Below are positions 25,712 to 33,646 of a stretch of DNA of 52,421 bases, piece after piece. The notes below the pieces were generated by a model that saw nothing but the letters and a program-made list of their open reading frames with translations, did no database searches and was not told the DNA's origin. Source of the DNA: UMGS363 sp964402055 (GTDB lineage: Bacteria > Bacillota > Clostridia > Oscillospirales > Ruminococcaceae); the NCBI GenBank assembly GCA_964402055.1, contig CAYOAV010000007.1, forward strand, positions 1 to 52,421, in the 5' to 3' direction. Numbering within the stretch: position 1 is the first letter of the stretch; every line of letters starts with the position of its first letter. The position numbers were made by a program, and so were the translations under genes.

Positions 25712-26398
25712 ATGTTAAAGAAAATCCTCAATTATTTTTCCAAGGGAGAGCTTATGCTCTGGATTTTTTCAGTAACGCTTATCGTTGTTTCATTCTGTAT
25801 TTTTGACGGTGAAAGCTTTATGACGCTTGCCGCTTCGCTTATAGGCGTAACAGCGATAATTTTTAACGCAAAGGGCAATCCGTTCGGTCAGGTTCTTATG
25901 GTCGCATTCAGCCTTATTTACGGTATCATATCCTATTCGTTCGCATATTACGGAGAAATGATGACCTATCTTGGAATGACAATGCCAATGGCAGTTTTTG
26001 CACTTATATCATGGCTGAAAAATCCTTACAACGGCAGCCGCTCCGAGGTAAAGGTAAACTCAATAAGCAAAAAGGAAATGATACTTATGTCGGTTGCGGC
26101 GGCGGTTATAACATTAGCCTTTTACTTCATACTTGACGCATTTGACACGGCGAATATAGTTCCCAGTACGATCTCCGTTACCACAAGCTTTGTTGCTGTT
26201 TATCTTACATTCCGCAGAAGTCCGCTGTTTTCCTTGGGATATGCCGCAAATGACATTGTGCTTATAATATTATGGACGCTTGCAAGCCTTGAAGACCCAC
26301 GTTATATTTCGGTCATAGTCTGCTTCATAGCCTTTCTTGCAAATGATATTTACGGATATGTAAGCTGGCAGAAAATGAAAAAACGTCAGGCAGAATAA
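25712..26398 (+). CDS. pnuC: PnuC-family nicotinamide riboside/vitamin transporter
   Basis: Membrane facilitator of the PnuC family (228 residues, about seven helices), which takes up nicotinamide riboside for NAD synthesis; related proteins carry thiamine or riboflavin. Recognisable parts are the N-terminal domain with FNAKGNPFGQVLMVAFSLIYG, the helix pair around LGMTMPMAVFALISWLKNP, and the C-terminal LFSLGYAANDIVLIILW. The start ATG 25712 follows AAAGGA by about 11 nt. It is preceded by a terminator-like structure with alternative pairing and followed by a disrupted terminator. Substrate assignment by family only. Confidence 0.85.
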   Translation: MLKKILNYFSKGELMLWIFSVTLIVVSFCIFDGESFMTLAASLIGVTAIIFNAKGNPFGQVLMVAFSLIYGIISYSFAYYGEMMTYLGMTMPMAVFALISWLKNPYNGSRSEVKVNSISKKEMILMSVAAAVITLAFYFILDAFDTANIVPSTISVTTSFVAVYLTFRRSPLFSLGYAANDIVLIILWTLASLEDPRYISVIVCFIAFLANDIYGYVSWQKMKKRQAE

Positions 26399-26543
26399 AG
26401 CTTATACTAAACACCATTTAAAATTTGGAAAAAATCAAGCCGACAATCTGGAATATATGGATTTCGGTGCAGATTTTTTCCTTATTTTATTGGTGTTTAG
26501 TATTATGTCCACGCCTTTCAAAACGTGGACGTAAGCTTTTTTT
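26398..26543. terminator. pnuC/pheT intergenic terminator split by an inserted element
   Basis: Outer arms AAGCTTA (26398-26404) and TAAGCTT (26532-26538) plus inner GTCCACG (26507-26513) / CGTGGAC (26524-26530) form one helix once 26405-26505 is removed. The result is a continuous 15-bp stem (one wobble) with a T run, standing between convergent pnuC and pheT. As found, it would fold as a three-way junction. Confidence 0.7.
26405..26502. mobile_element. Small palindromic MITE-like element
   Basis: 98-bp element with perfect 12-bp terminal inverted repeats TACTAAACACCA / TGGTGTTTAGTA and an internal 10-bp inverted repeat GGAAAAAATC (26427-26436) / GATTTTTTCC. It has no coding capacity. TTA flanks both ends (26402-26404 and 26503-26505) and is the candidate target duplication; TTAT is equally possible. 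Deleting the element plus one TTA restores a clean terminator stem, which is strong internal evidence of insertion. The transposase family is unknown. Confidence 0.65.
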
Positions 26544-28971
26544 ATGCTCTTAATTCCGCACCAAGCTTTGCAAGCTCCTTGATGACGCGCTTCATTGCGG
26601 CATCAGCCTGCTCGTCTGTAAGAGTTCCCTCGTGCGAACGCATTGAAATTGCAAATGCAACGGACTTTTTGCCCTCGCCGACCTGCTTGCCTCTGTAAAC
26701 GTCGAAAAGCTCAACCTTTTCAAGAGTGTTTCCAACTGCTCCCTTGATTGCCTTTTCAAGCACGGCAACAGCAAGCTTATCATCGCATACAACGGCAATA
26801 TCACGAGTTGTTGCAGGGAATTTCGGCAGCGGCTTATAAACCTTATCGCCTACCTCTGCGGCAATTTCCATCATTTCAGGTATTTCAAGCTTTGCGGCAT
26901 ATGCCTTAACACCTATCTCATAATTTTCAAGCACATTCGGTGAAAGCTCGCCAAAAATACCGAAAACCTTTCCGTTTTTGCTGACTACCGCACATCTTCC
27001 GGGGTGGAAAGCACTTGCTTCGGGATATACCGAAGTATCTGTGCAGGCTTCAAAATCGCATTCTCCCAAGCCCATTTCGTCAATAACAGCTTCTATCTTA
27101 CCTTTAAGCAGGAAGAAATCAGCGTCCTTGCCGTACATTCCGATCGCAAGACGTGAAGGCTCATCAGGAAGCTCTCTGCCCGAAACAGGTATATATTCAT
27201 TGCCTATCTCAAAAAGATACGCTTCGGCATTTCTGTTATTGTAATTTCTCGCAAGAACCTCGCACATTGACGGGATTATAGTAGTTCTCATTACAGAGGT
27301 ATCTTCACCGAGAGGATTGGTGATAGTAACCGTCTTACGAAGAACGCTGTCAGCGGGAAGATCAATTTTATCAAAATATTTAGGGCTTACAAATGAATAC
27401 GTTGATATCTCATAACAGCCGAGAGCAGTCATTGCATTTGAAAGCTTACGCTCAAACTTCTGCTTAGGTGTGAGCTGTGCCTCGGCAACGCCTCTGATAA
27501 CGGTCTTAGGTATGTTGTTGTAGCCGTAAAGACGTGCGACCTCCTCTGCGATATCGGATTTGCATTCAATATCAACTCTGTAAGCAGGAGCATATGCAAT
27601 TCCGTCCTTAACGGTGAAATCAAGCTTGTTAAGATAAGCTATCATCTCATTTTCGGGAATATCCGTGCCGAGGAAATTATTTATCCATTCCGCATTGAAC
27701 GGAGCTGATTTCTGCGTATCAACACCGTTTGAAACCTTGATATATTCGGTAACGACATCGCCGCAGTCAAGCATTTCAACAAGCTCCAACGCTCTCTTAA
27801 GTGCAGGCTCTGCCATTCTCGGGTCAAGTCCCTTTTCAAAGCGTGCGGAAGCGTCTGTTCTCATACCGAGAGCCTTCGCCGTTGTACGGACAGAAGCACC
27901 GTCAAAGCAAGCCGCTTCAAATACAACGTCAACAGTATCGTCCATAATTCCGCTGTATTCGCCGCCCATTACACCTGCAACCGCAACTGGCTTTTCAGCG
28001 TCTGCGATAACAAGCATATTTTCATTAAGCTCACGCTCAATTCCGTCAAGAGTTGTTATCTTTTCACCATTTTTAGCACGGCGAACGTCTATTGACGAGC
28101 CTGCAAGATAACGAATATCAAATGCGTGCATAGGCTGACCGTATTCAAGCATAACATAGTTTGTGATATCAACAAAATTATTGATAGGACGAACTCCGCT
28201 TGCACGAAGTCTTTCACGCATCCAGCGTGGCGACATTCCGACCTTGACATTCTTAACAACAGCCGCAATATAAACGGAGCATTTTTCCTTATCGGAAATA
28301 GCAACACTCTTAAGGCTGTCCTTGGCACTTCCGCCGATTCCCTTGATTTCAGGTTCGTGAAGCTTAAGAGGAAGATCGAACGTTGCGGCGGTTTCTCTTG
28401 CAAGGCCTATAACGCTCATACAGTCGGGGCGGTTGGAAGTTATTTCAAATTCAACCATTGTATCGCCTATTCCGACAGCTTCCTTTATATCCATACCAAG
28501 CTTAAGTTCGGGACAGCCTTCTTCCTGCTGTAAAAGGAAGATACCGTCTGCTATCGCATATGGGAAATCGTGAGTTGTAAGTCCAAGCTCACCGAGTGAA
28601 CAAAGCATACCGTTTGATTCAACACCACGGAGCTTGCCCTTCTTGATTTTTACACCATTGGGGAGAGTTGAACCGTCCATTGCAACAGGAACAATATCCC
28701 CTGCCTTAACGTTCGGAGCACCTGTAACAATCTGTATAGGCTCGCCATTGCCAGCCGAACCTACATCAACCTGACATACAACGAGGTGGTCAGAATTTTC
28801 ATGCGGAACAACGGAAAGAAGCTTTCCGACAACGACCTTGCTTATTTCACTGCCCTCTGTTTCATAGCGTTCAACCTTTGAACCGCTGATAGTAAGTCCC
28901 GAGCAGAAATCCTTTATACTCATATCTCCGATATCAACATAATCGGAGAGCCATTTCATTGAAAGATCCAT
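26542..28971 (-). CDS. pheT: Phenylalanyl-tRNA synthetase beta subunit
   Basis: Large subunit (809 residues) of the alpha2-beta2 PheRS. An N-terminal tRNA-binding/EMAP-like domain (about 39-150) is followed by the B3/B4 editing domain (about 215-400, with GVMGGEYSG and RFEKGLDP), the B5 domain (about 405-475), a catalytic-like core (LYGYNNIPKT, FSSY-like SFVSPKYF) and the C-terminal ferredoxin-fold anticodon-binding domain (FPATTRDIAVVCDD). GGAGG precedes ATG 28971. It follows pheS by 36 bp in a T-box-controlled operon. Confidence 0.98.
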   Translation of the reverse strand: MDLSMKWLSDYVDIGDMSIKDFCSGLTISGSKVERYETEGSEISKVVVGKLLSVVPHENSDHLVVCQVDVGSAGNGEPIQIVTGAPNVKAGDIVPVAMDGSTLPNGVKIKKGKLRGVESNGMLCSLGELGLTTHDFPYAIADGIFLLQQEEGCPELKLGMDIKEAVGIGDTMVEFEITSNRPDCMSVIGLARETAATFDLPLKLHEPEIKGIGGSAKDSLKSVAISDKEKCSVYIAAVVKNVKVGMSPRWMRERLRASGVRPINNFVDITNYVMLEYGQPMHAFDIRYLAGSSIDVRRAKNGEKITTLDGIERELNENMLVIADAEKPVAVAGVMGGEYSGIMDDTVDVVFEAACFDGASVRTTAKALGMRTDASARFEKGLDPRMAEPALKRALELVEMLDCGDVVTEYIKVSNGVDTQKSAPFNAEWINNFLGTDIPENEMIAYLNKLDFTVKDGIAYAPAYRVDIECKSDIAEEVARLYGYNNIPKTVIRGVAEAQLTPKQKFERKLSNAMTALGCYEISTYSFVSPKYFDKIDLPADSVLRKTVTITNPLGEDTSVMRTTIIPSMCEVLARNYNNRNAEAYLFEIGNEYIPVSGRELPDEPSRLAIGMYGKDADFFLLKGKIEAVIDEMGLGECDFEACTDTSVYPEASAFHPGRCAVVSKNGKVFGIFGELSPNVLENYEIGVKAYAAKLEIPEMMEIAAEVGDKVYKPLPKFPATTRDIAVVCDDKLAVAVLEKAIKGAVGNTLEKVELFDVYRGKQVGEGKKSVAFAISMRSHEGTLTDEQADAAMKRVIKELAKLGAELRA

Positions 28972-29007
28972 TTAGAATTTTCCTCCTTATTTTTTTCTGA
29001 TAACAAA

Positions 29008-30027
29008 TCAGAACTGTCCCAAGAATCTCATATCGTTCTCATAGAGCAATCTCATATCGCCTATCTTGTAGCGACCCATTGTGATTCTTTCAAGACCAAT
29101 ACCGAACGCAAAGCCGCTGTAAACCTCCGGGTCAATACCGCAACCCTCAAGAACCTTCGGGTGAACCATACCTGCTCCGAGAAGCTCGATATAACCCTCG
29201 TTCTTACAGAGAGGACAGCCTGCACCATGGCAGTTGAAGCACATCATATCGACCTCGGCAGAAGGCTCTGTATATGGGAAATGATGAGGACGAAGTCTTA
29301 TTTTACAATCCTCGCCGTAAATTCTCTTCATAAGAAGCTCAAGCGTACCGTTAAGGTCAGCCATTGTTATTCCCTTATCAACAACAAGTCCCTCGATCTG
29401 GTGGAAAAGAGGTGAATGTGTTGCGTCAACCGTATCAGAGCGATAAACTCTGCCCGGGGAGATGATACGGATAGGCGGCTTTTTATTCTCCATAACTCTT
29501 ATCTGAACCGAAGAGGTCTGTGTGCGGAGTACTACATTATCATTGATATAGAATGTATCCTGCGTATCTCTTGCAGGGTGATGCTTTGGCATATTAAGAG
29601 CCTCGAAGCAATAATGATCTGTTTCAACCTCGGGACCGTCTGCGATTTCAAAGCCCATTCCGAGGAATATTTCCTTAATATCGTTAAGTGTTACTGTGAG
29701 AGGGTGAAGCTTTCCGATCTGCTGCTTTGTTCCTGGCATTGTAACATCAAGCGTTTCCGCTTCAAGCTGTTTCTTTGCAAGCTCCGATTTAAGCGACTGC
29801 ATACGGGAGGAAATATTCTCCTCGATATCGGAACGTATTTTATTTGCAAGCTGTCCGATAACAGGACGTTCCTCTGCGGAAAGTCCGCCCATCTGCTTAA
29901 GGATAGCAGTCAGCTCACCTTTTTTTCCGAGAAATTTTACTCTGAGGTTTTCAAGCACATCAAGGCTTTCGCATTTTTCAAGCTCCTCATGTGCAAGGCT
30001 TTTGATCTTTTCAAGCTGCTCTTTCAT
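29008..30027 (-). CDS. pheS: Phenylalanyl-tRNA synthetase alpha subunit
   Basis: Catalytic subunit of PheRS, 339 residues. An N-terminal coiled coil (about 1-90) is followed by the class II core: motif 1 region GFEIADGPEVETDHYCFEAL, motif 2 GRVYRSDTVDATHSPLFHQ and motif 3 FGIGLERITM. ATG 30027 lies shortly after AAAGGAAAGG. The frame stays open upstream through the T-box terminator, but that part is RNA structure, not protein. Confidence 0.98.
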   Translation of the reverse strand: MKEQLEKIKSLAHEELEKCESLDVLENLRVKFLGKKGELTAILKQMGGLSAEERPVIGQLANKIRSDIEENISSRMQSLKSELAKKQLEAETLDVTMPGTKQQIGKLHPLTVTLNDIKEIFLGMGFEIADGPEVETDHYCFEALNMPKHHPARDTQDTFYINDNVVLRTQTSSVQIRVMENKKPPIRIISPGRVYRSDTVDATHSPLFHQIEGLVVDKGITMADLNGTLELLMKRIYGEDCKIRLRPHHFPYTEPSAEVDMMCFNCHGAGCPLCKNEGYIELLGAGMVHPKVLEGCGIDPEVYSGFAFGIGLERITMGRYKIGDMRLLYENDMRFLGQF

Positions 30028-30075
30028 ATCTTTGACCTTTCCTTTCGTTACTCGCCCTCGGCGAAATATACAACT

Positions 30076-30362
30076 AAAAAAGCCTGCCCCGAAATCGGGA
30101 CAAGCCATAGCCTGCTTATAACCACCCATTTTAAGGAACTGACATTCCCCTTGCCTTAACGCGGCATACGTCAACAGCTACAAACGCATTCAATACCCTA
30201 AAGCTATACGTCTTCACTGCCACCACTGACAGAGCGAAATTTCAGCCATGCAATACCCGAAGCTCTCCCAGCTAAAAAGCTTCTCTCTTTAGGGCATTAT
30301 CCGCATCGCCTACAACTCTTTAAACGTGTTTCACTAGTGTTGAACAACGGCAATTTTACCGT
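30076..30362 (-). promoter_or_regulatory. T-box riboswitch, phenylalanine-type, controlling pheST
   Basis: On the minus strand stem I carries a specifier UUC (complement of 30236-30238) followed by G. The T-box core reads GGGTGGTTA, with TGGT (complement of 30121-30124), whose variable U pairs with A73, as in tRNA-Phe. A 10-bp terminator stem with wobble pairs and a T6 tail (complement of 30076-30106) precedes pheS. Uncharged tRNA-Phe should increase pheST expression. Confidence 0.9.
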
Positions 30363-30369
30363 CACAATA

Positions 30370-30398
30370 ATTATATATCATATTTTCAAAAAATGCAA
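30370..30398 (-). promoter_or_regulatory. Promoter of T-box/pheST operon
   Basis: Minus-strand TTGCAT (30398-30393) and TATAAT (30375-30370), 17 bp apart. It lies back to back with the promoter at 30408-30436. Confidence 0.8.
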
Positions 30399-30407
30399 GC
30401 ATTTTAC

Positions 30408-30436
30408 TTGAAAAACTGTTTTTTTTATGCTATAAT
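30408..30436 (+). promoter_or_regulatory. Promoter of the small membrane protein gene at 30564
   Basis: TTGAAA (30408-30413) and TATAAT (30431-30436), 17 bp apart. The predicted transcript carries a leader of about 120 nt before the ATG. Confidence 0.8.
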
Positions 30437-30442
30437 ATATAA

Positions 30443-30563
30443 AACAATCCATTTAAACCGAAAAAATATATCGGTTTGCATAATTTTTTCGGCAAAAAGG
30501 TCCCTGTGTGCGGAACGTTCGCCGAACAATCGGAAAGGAGCTTCGCCCACTCGGGCAGATACT
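30443..30563 (+). promoter_or_regulatory. Structured 5' leader with alternative hairpins
   Basis: AAACCGA/TCGGTTT (30455-30461 with 30471-30477) competes with CCGAAAAAAT/ATTTTTTCGG (30458-30467 with 30483-30492). Just before the gene, AGGAG (30536-30540) is 23 nt from the ATG, but a GCCC-ACTC-GGGC hairpin (30545-30556) would bring it to an effective 11 nt. No known RNA family was recognised. Confidence 0.45.
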
Positions 30564-31088
30564 ATGGATGTATTTGTTGAACAGCTTGTAAGAAAACCCT
30601 CTGACGGAAAATCAACTGCACTCAAATTGCTTGTCGCATTCGGTGTTGTGATTATTTCATTTTTAAGCCTTTATCTCATGCTGATAGGAATATTCCTTGC
30701 AATATTTTTCATTTTTGCGGCAATTTACGGCGGTATTTATCTTATTCAGGGCTTTAATGCGGAATATGAATATATCGTTACAAACGGCGATATTGATATT
30801 GATAAGATAATCGCAAAGCGTAAGAGAAAGCGTCTTATTACTGTTAAATGCTCAAAAATAGAAGCTATCGGCAAGCTTGAAAATGCACCTGACGTTTCGG
30901 GAATAACAATAGTCGAAGCAGGCGGCATTTCAGATGACGAGGCAGAGGATTATTACGCTGACCTTGTTCATGACAGCATAGGCAAGGTAAGGCTTATTTT
31001 CACTCCTACAGAACGCACTCTTGAAGCGATCACCCCATTCCTGCCACGTCTTGTAAAGATTGAATTTGACAAAAGCACCAAAAACTGA
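30564..31088 (+). CDS. Small membrane protein of unknown function (DUF6106-like)
   Basis: Protein of 174 residues: a short cytoplasmic N-terminus (MDVFVEQLVRKPSDGKSTAL), two close membrane helices (about 20-65) and a soluble beta-rich C-terminal domain of about 105 residues (EYEYIVTNGDIDIDKIIAKR, then KVRLIFTPTERTLEAITPFL). It resembles the DUF6106 family known from gut Clostridia, a low-confidence recollection. ATG 30564 is the only plausible start, since no other start codon lies between the Shine-Dalgarno and the first helix. An AcpS-like gene follows after 27 bp. No function is proposed. Confidence 0.75.
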   Translation: MDVFVEQLVRKPSDGKSTALKLLVAFGVVIISFLSLYLMLIGIFLAIFFIFAAIYGGIYLIQGFNAEYEYIVTNGDIDIDKIIAKRKRKRLITVKCSKIEAIGKLENAPDVSGITIVEAGGISDDEAEDYYADLVHDSIGKVRLIFTPTERTLEAITPFLPRLVKIEFDKSTKN

Positions 31089-31115
31089 ACTCTTATGATA
31101 TAAGGAGATATTGAT

Positions 31116-31475
31116 ATGATCATGGAAGCTTACCATGCAGATATGCCCCATATGAAAGAGCTTGTCAAGAAGCCTAAGTTCATTTCGAGGGTGTATTCTC
31201 CGCAGGAAATGAAATTTATAATGGAAAAAAACTTCTCTCCCAATACCATGGCAGAAATGTACTGTGCAAAAATTGCAATGAAAAAAGCCATCGGAGCAAG
31301 GTTCAGAGGTTGTAGCATCCAGGAAATATCAGTCCTCACAGATTATTCGGGAAATTATTATATAAGCCTGTCAGGCGAAGCAAAAAAGCGTATTGCGACC
31401 ACTAAAATGAAAATAAACGTATCCTGTTCGCATTCACACGCCCTTGCTATGGCAACAATATTGATCGAAATATAG
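31116..31475 (+). CDS. AcpS-like protein lacking the catalytic glutamate
   Basis: 119 residues related to holo-(acyl carrier protein) synthase, which transfers 4'-phosphopantetheine from CoA to ACP. SRVYSPQEMKF matches the family's RILTxxE region, AEMYCAKIAMKKAIGARFRG matches GRFAAKEAFSKAFGTG, SIQEISVLTDYSGNYYISL matches the DIEI..D..GKP strand pair, and INVSCSHSHALAMATILI the final SxSH motif. The key metal-binding Glu of the KEA motif is Ile here. The N-terminal metal-binding Asp may persist in YHADMPHM. AcpS genes often neighbour nnr, as here. It may be a diverged enzyme or a pseudoenzyme. ATG 31116 follows AAGGAG by 8 nt. Confidence 0.75.
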   Translation: MIMEAYHADMPHMKELVKKPKFISRVYSPQEMKFIMEKNFSPNTMAEMYCAKIAMKKAIGARFRGCSIQEISVLTDYSGNYYISLSGEAKKRIATTKMKINVSCSHSHALAMATILIEI

Positions 31476-31483
31476 CGAAATAG

Positions 31484-31509
31484 CCGCACCTATGCCGTGC
31501 GGTTTTTTT
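31484..31509 (+). terminator. Terminator after the AcpS-like gene
   Basis: CCGCAC-N7-GTGCGG stem followed by T7, immediately upstream of the nnr ribosome-binding site. It may act as a partial terminator within the run of genes. Confidence 0.7.
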
Positions 31510-31532
31510 GTAAAAAAAGAAAGGAGCAGAAA

Positions 31533-33050
31533 ATGTATTACGCAACCCCAAAACAAATGAAGCTCGCCGAGGAATATTCCGATAGTCACGGTGTTTCCTA
31601 CCGTGAGCTTATGGAAAACGCAGGAGCTGCCGCCGCTGAGCTTATCTGCGGACTTTCAGAGAAAATAAACCTTGCAAACGGCGTGCTTATCCTCTGCGGA
31701 AAGGGCAACAACGGCGGTGACGGCTTTGTGCTTGCACATAATCTCTGCTTTGCAGGAATTGCCGCAACTGTCGTACTTACAAGCGGAGAACCCACAACCG
31801 AGCTTTCCGCCTATGAATACTGTAAGCTGGGCGAGGACGGAATTGATGTGCTTGACCTTAACGATAATATCGACAAGGTATTTTCACTTTTTTCCTCCTG
31901 CTCATTAATCGTTGACGCTGTTTACGGAACAGGCTTTCATGGCGAGCTTCCTCCCGAGATAAAAGCCTGCTTCAGCTATGCAAGCCGCTGTGGCAAGCCT
32001 GTAATCGCTCTTGATACACCGTCAGGCGGCAGCTGCCTTACAGGTGAAGCAGATGAAAACACACTTAAATGCGATTATACGATAACATTCGGCTGTATGA
32101 AAACAGGAATGCTTTGCGAACCGCTCCGTTCACTTTGCGGAGAAATTTTTACCGCCGAAATCGGATTTACAAAGGAATGCTTTGAAAGCGTTCCCTATCT
32201 TGCCTCAGATTATGAATTTTCCGCAGATATTTTTCCCAAAAGAGCGGAGGACTGTTACAAAAATCAGTTCGGACATCTTCTCAACATTGCAGGAAGCCGC
32301 CGAATGAGCGGTGCGGCAATGCTTTCAACGCTCGCCGCACTCCGAAGCGGTGCAGGACGTGTTACCCTCGCCTCAACCGAAGAAGTTATAAGCCGTCACT
32401 CGTCAGCCCTATGCGAGGCAACATTTTTACCGCTTACCGCCGCCGCTGACGGTTCAATATCCGCAAAATGCAAAACGGCACTTGCAAAAGAGCTTGAAAA
32501 CTACACTGCGATAAGCATAGGCTGTGGGCTTTCAAACACCGAGGATATCGCCGAAATCGTGAAAACGGTTATAAATAATACCGATTGTCCGATAATTCTT
32601 GACGCTGATGGAATAAACAGCATATGCTCCTGCATAGATATTATCAGAAACACAAAGGGCAGGCTTATCCTTACCCCACATCTTGGTGAGCTGAAACGCA
32701 TTTATGCCGCCACATTTGACGATAATTTCCCAGACAGGCTGACTATGGCTGAAAGAATCGCTCGGGAATTTGATGTCACCGTTGTTGCAAAGGGAGTTCC
32801 CACCTACATTGCAGGCAATGGCAAGCTTTATATATGCAAGGCTGGAAATCCAGGACTTGCCAAGGGCGGAAGCGGAGATGTTCTTACAGGAATAATCGGA
32901 GCTTTTGCGGCGATGAGTATTTCAGACGCTGCGGCGGCAGGTGTTTACATACACGGAAAAGCCGCTGACATCACCCGTGAAAAGCTATCCGAAATAGGAA
33001 TGCTCCCAAGAGATGTTATAGATAATCTTCCCTTATGTTTCAAACAATGA
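31533..33050 (+). CDS. nnr: Bifunctional NAD(P)H-hydrate epimerase / ADP-dependent dehydratase
   Basis: NAD(P)H repair enzyme of 505 residues. The N-terminal YjeF_N half epimerises damaged NAD(P)HX (about 1-210; GKGNNGGDGFVLAHNL, VDAVYGTGFHGELP, ALDTPSGGS). The C-terminal ribokinase-like half dehydrates the S-epimer using ADP (about 225-505; NIAGSRRMSGAAML, LDADGINSI, LTPHLGELKR and AKGGSGDVLTGI with the catalytic Asp). ATG 31533 follows AAAGGAG by about 7 nt. The upstream frame from 31497 covers the terminator tail and is not coding. Confidence 0.96.
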   Translation: MYYATPKQMKLAEEYSDSHGVSYRELMENAGAAAAELICGLSEKINLANGVLILCGKGNNGGDGFVLAHNLCFAGIAATVVLTSGEPTTELSAYEYCKLGEDGIDVLDLNDNIDKVFSLFSSCSLIVDAVYGTGFHGELPPEIKACFSYASRCGKPVIALDTPSGGSCLTGEADENTLKCDYTITFGCMKTGMLCEPLRSLCGEIFTAEIGFTKECFESVPYLASDYEFSADIFPKRAEDCYKNQFGHLLNIAGSRRMSGAAMLSTLAALRSGAGRVTLASTEEVISRHSSALCEATFLPLTAAADGSISAKCKTALAKELENYTAISIGCGLSNTEDIAEIVKTVINNTDCPIILDADGINSICSCIDIIRNTKGRLILTPHLGELKRIYAATFDDNFPDRLTMAERIAREFDVTVVAKGVPTYIAGNGKLYICKAGNPGLAKGGSGDVLTGIIGAFAAMSISDAAAAGVYIHGKAADITREKLSEIGMLPRDVIDNLPLCFKQ

Positions 33051-33061
33051 AACAGCAAGGG

Positions 33062-33097
33062 AATGCCCTCTGTTTCAGATGAACGGAGGGCATTTTT
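33062..33097 (+). promoter_or_regulatory. Hairpin occluding the Shine-Dalgarno of the next gene
   Basis: AATGCCCTC (33062-33070) pairs perfectly with GAGGGCATT (33086-33094); TTTT follows. The 3' arm contains most of the GGAGG Shine-Dalgarno (33085-33089) for the ATG at 33098. It could be a weak terminator of nnr and a translational switch at once. Confidence 0.55.
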
Positions 33098-33604
33098 ATG
33101 TTAAAAAGAACAGCATCAATTGTATTGCAGCTTGTATTTTTAGTCACATTATTTACAGGATGTATTACGCAAAGCATCATTGCCAAAAAGCCAAAGCTTG
33201 ACTGCCCATATTCCTGCGGCTTTGAGATAACGGCATTTGACGGAGATATGACCGCTTCGGGGGAAATGACACGCTATGGAACAGGAATATGGGAAATGAA
33301 CATCACCTCTCCCGAAACAATGAAGGATATGACCGTAAAATATAATGAGGGGGCTACTTCATTATCACTTGGTGAACTTTCTCTTGAAATAAATGCAGAA
33401 AAGCTTAACGAAAGTGCGATTTTCAAGCGTATTTTCGATGTATTTGACAGCTGTACAGCAATTGAGCTTACAGACAGCACCTATGCCTACAATTCTGGGG
33501 ATTTTACGCTTACCTTCGATGAAGAACAACTTTTGCCGACACGGCTTGAATTTTCTGATGGTATATCAGTAGATATAGCTGATTTTATGTATTTTTCGGA
33601 ATAA
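33098..33604 (+). CDS. Small lipoprotein of unknown function
   Basis: 168 residues with a signal peptide and lipobox LFTGC (Cys about 22), so probably anchored to the outer face of the membrane. The mature part is a beta-rich domain (FEITAFDGDMTASGEM, WEMNITSPETMKDMTVKYNE and DFTLTFDEEQLLPTRLEFSD) resembling the strand pattern of LolA/LppX-type lipoprotein carriers, but no family is claimed. Its Shine-Dalgarno sits in a hairpin. A strong bidirectional terminator follows. Confidence 0.75.
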   Translation: MLKRTASIVLQLVFLVTLFTGCITQSIIAKKPKLDCPYSCGFEITAFDGDMTASGEMTRYGTGIWEMNITSPETMKDMTVKYNEGATSLSLGELSLEINAEKLNESAIFKRIFDVFDSCTAIELTDSTYAYNSGDFTLTFDEEQLLPTRLEFSDGISVDIADFMYFSE

Positions 33605-33605
33605 C

Positions 33606-33640
33606 AAAAACGCTAAGGGAAATTGAAACCCTTAGCGTTT
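33606..33640. terminator. Bidirectional terminator
   Basis: AAACGCTAAGGG / CCCTTAGCGTTT, a 12-bp stem with a 9-nt loop between the convergent lipoprotein and M23 peptidase genes, with A/T runs on both sides. Confidence 0.85.
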
Positions 33641-33646
33641 AAATTA

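Noticed and set aside
29161..30159. Long open frames on the strand opposite pheS
   Set aside because: They lie antisense to a secure pheS and its T-box, have no ribosome-binding sites and encode low-complexity Cys/Phe-rich sequence.
30028..30174. Longer N-terminal extension of PheS
   Set aside because: The upstream open frame covers the T-box core and terminator and lacks a ribosome-binding site; the start at 30027 matches the usual PheS length.
30500..30563. SRP RNA-like sequence (CGGAAAGGAGC)
   Set aside because: Only a short resemblance to the conserved CGGAAGGAAGC tetraloop region; the remaining conserved helix 8 bases are absent.
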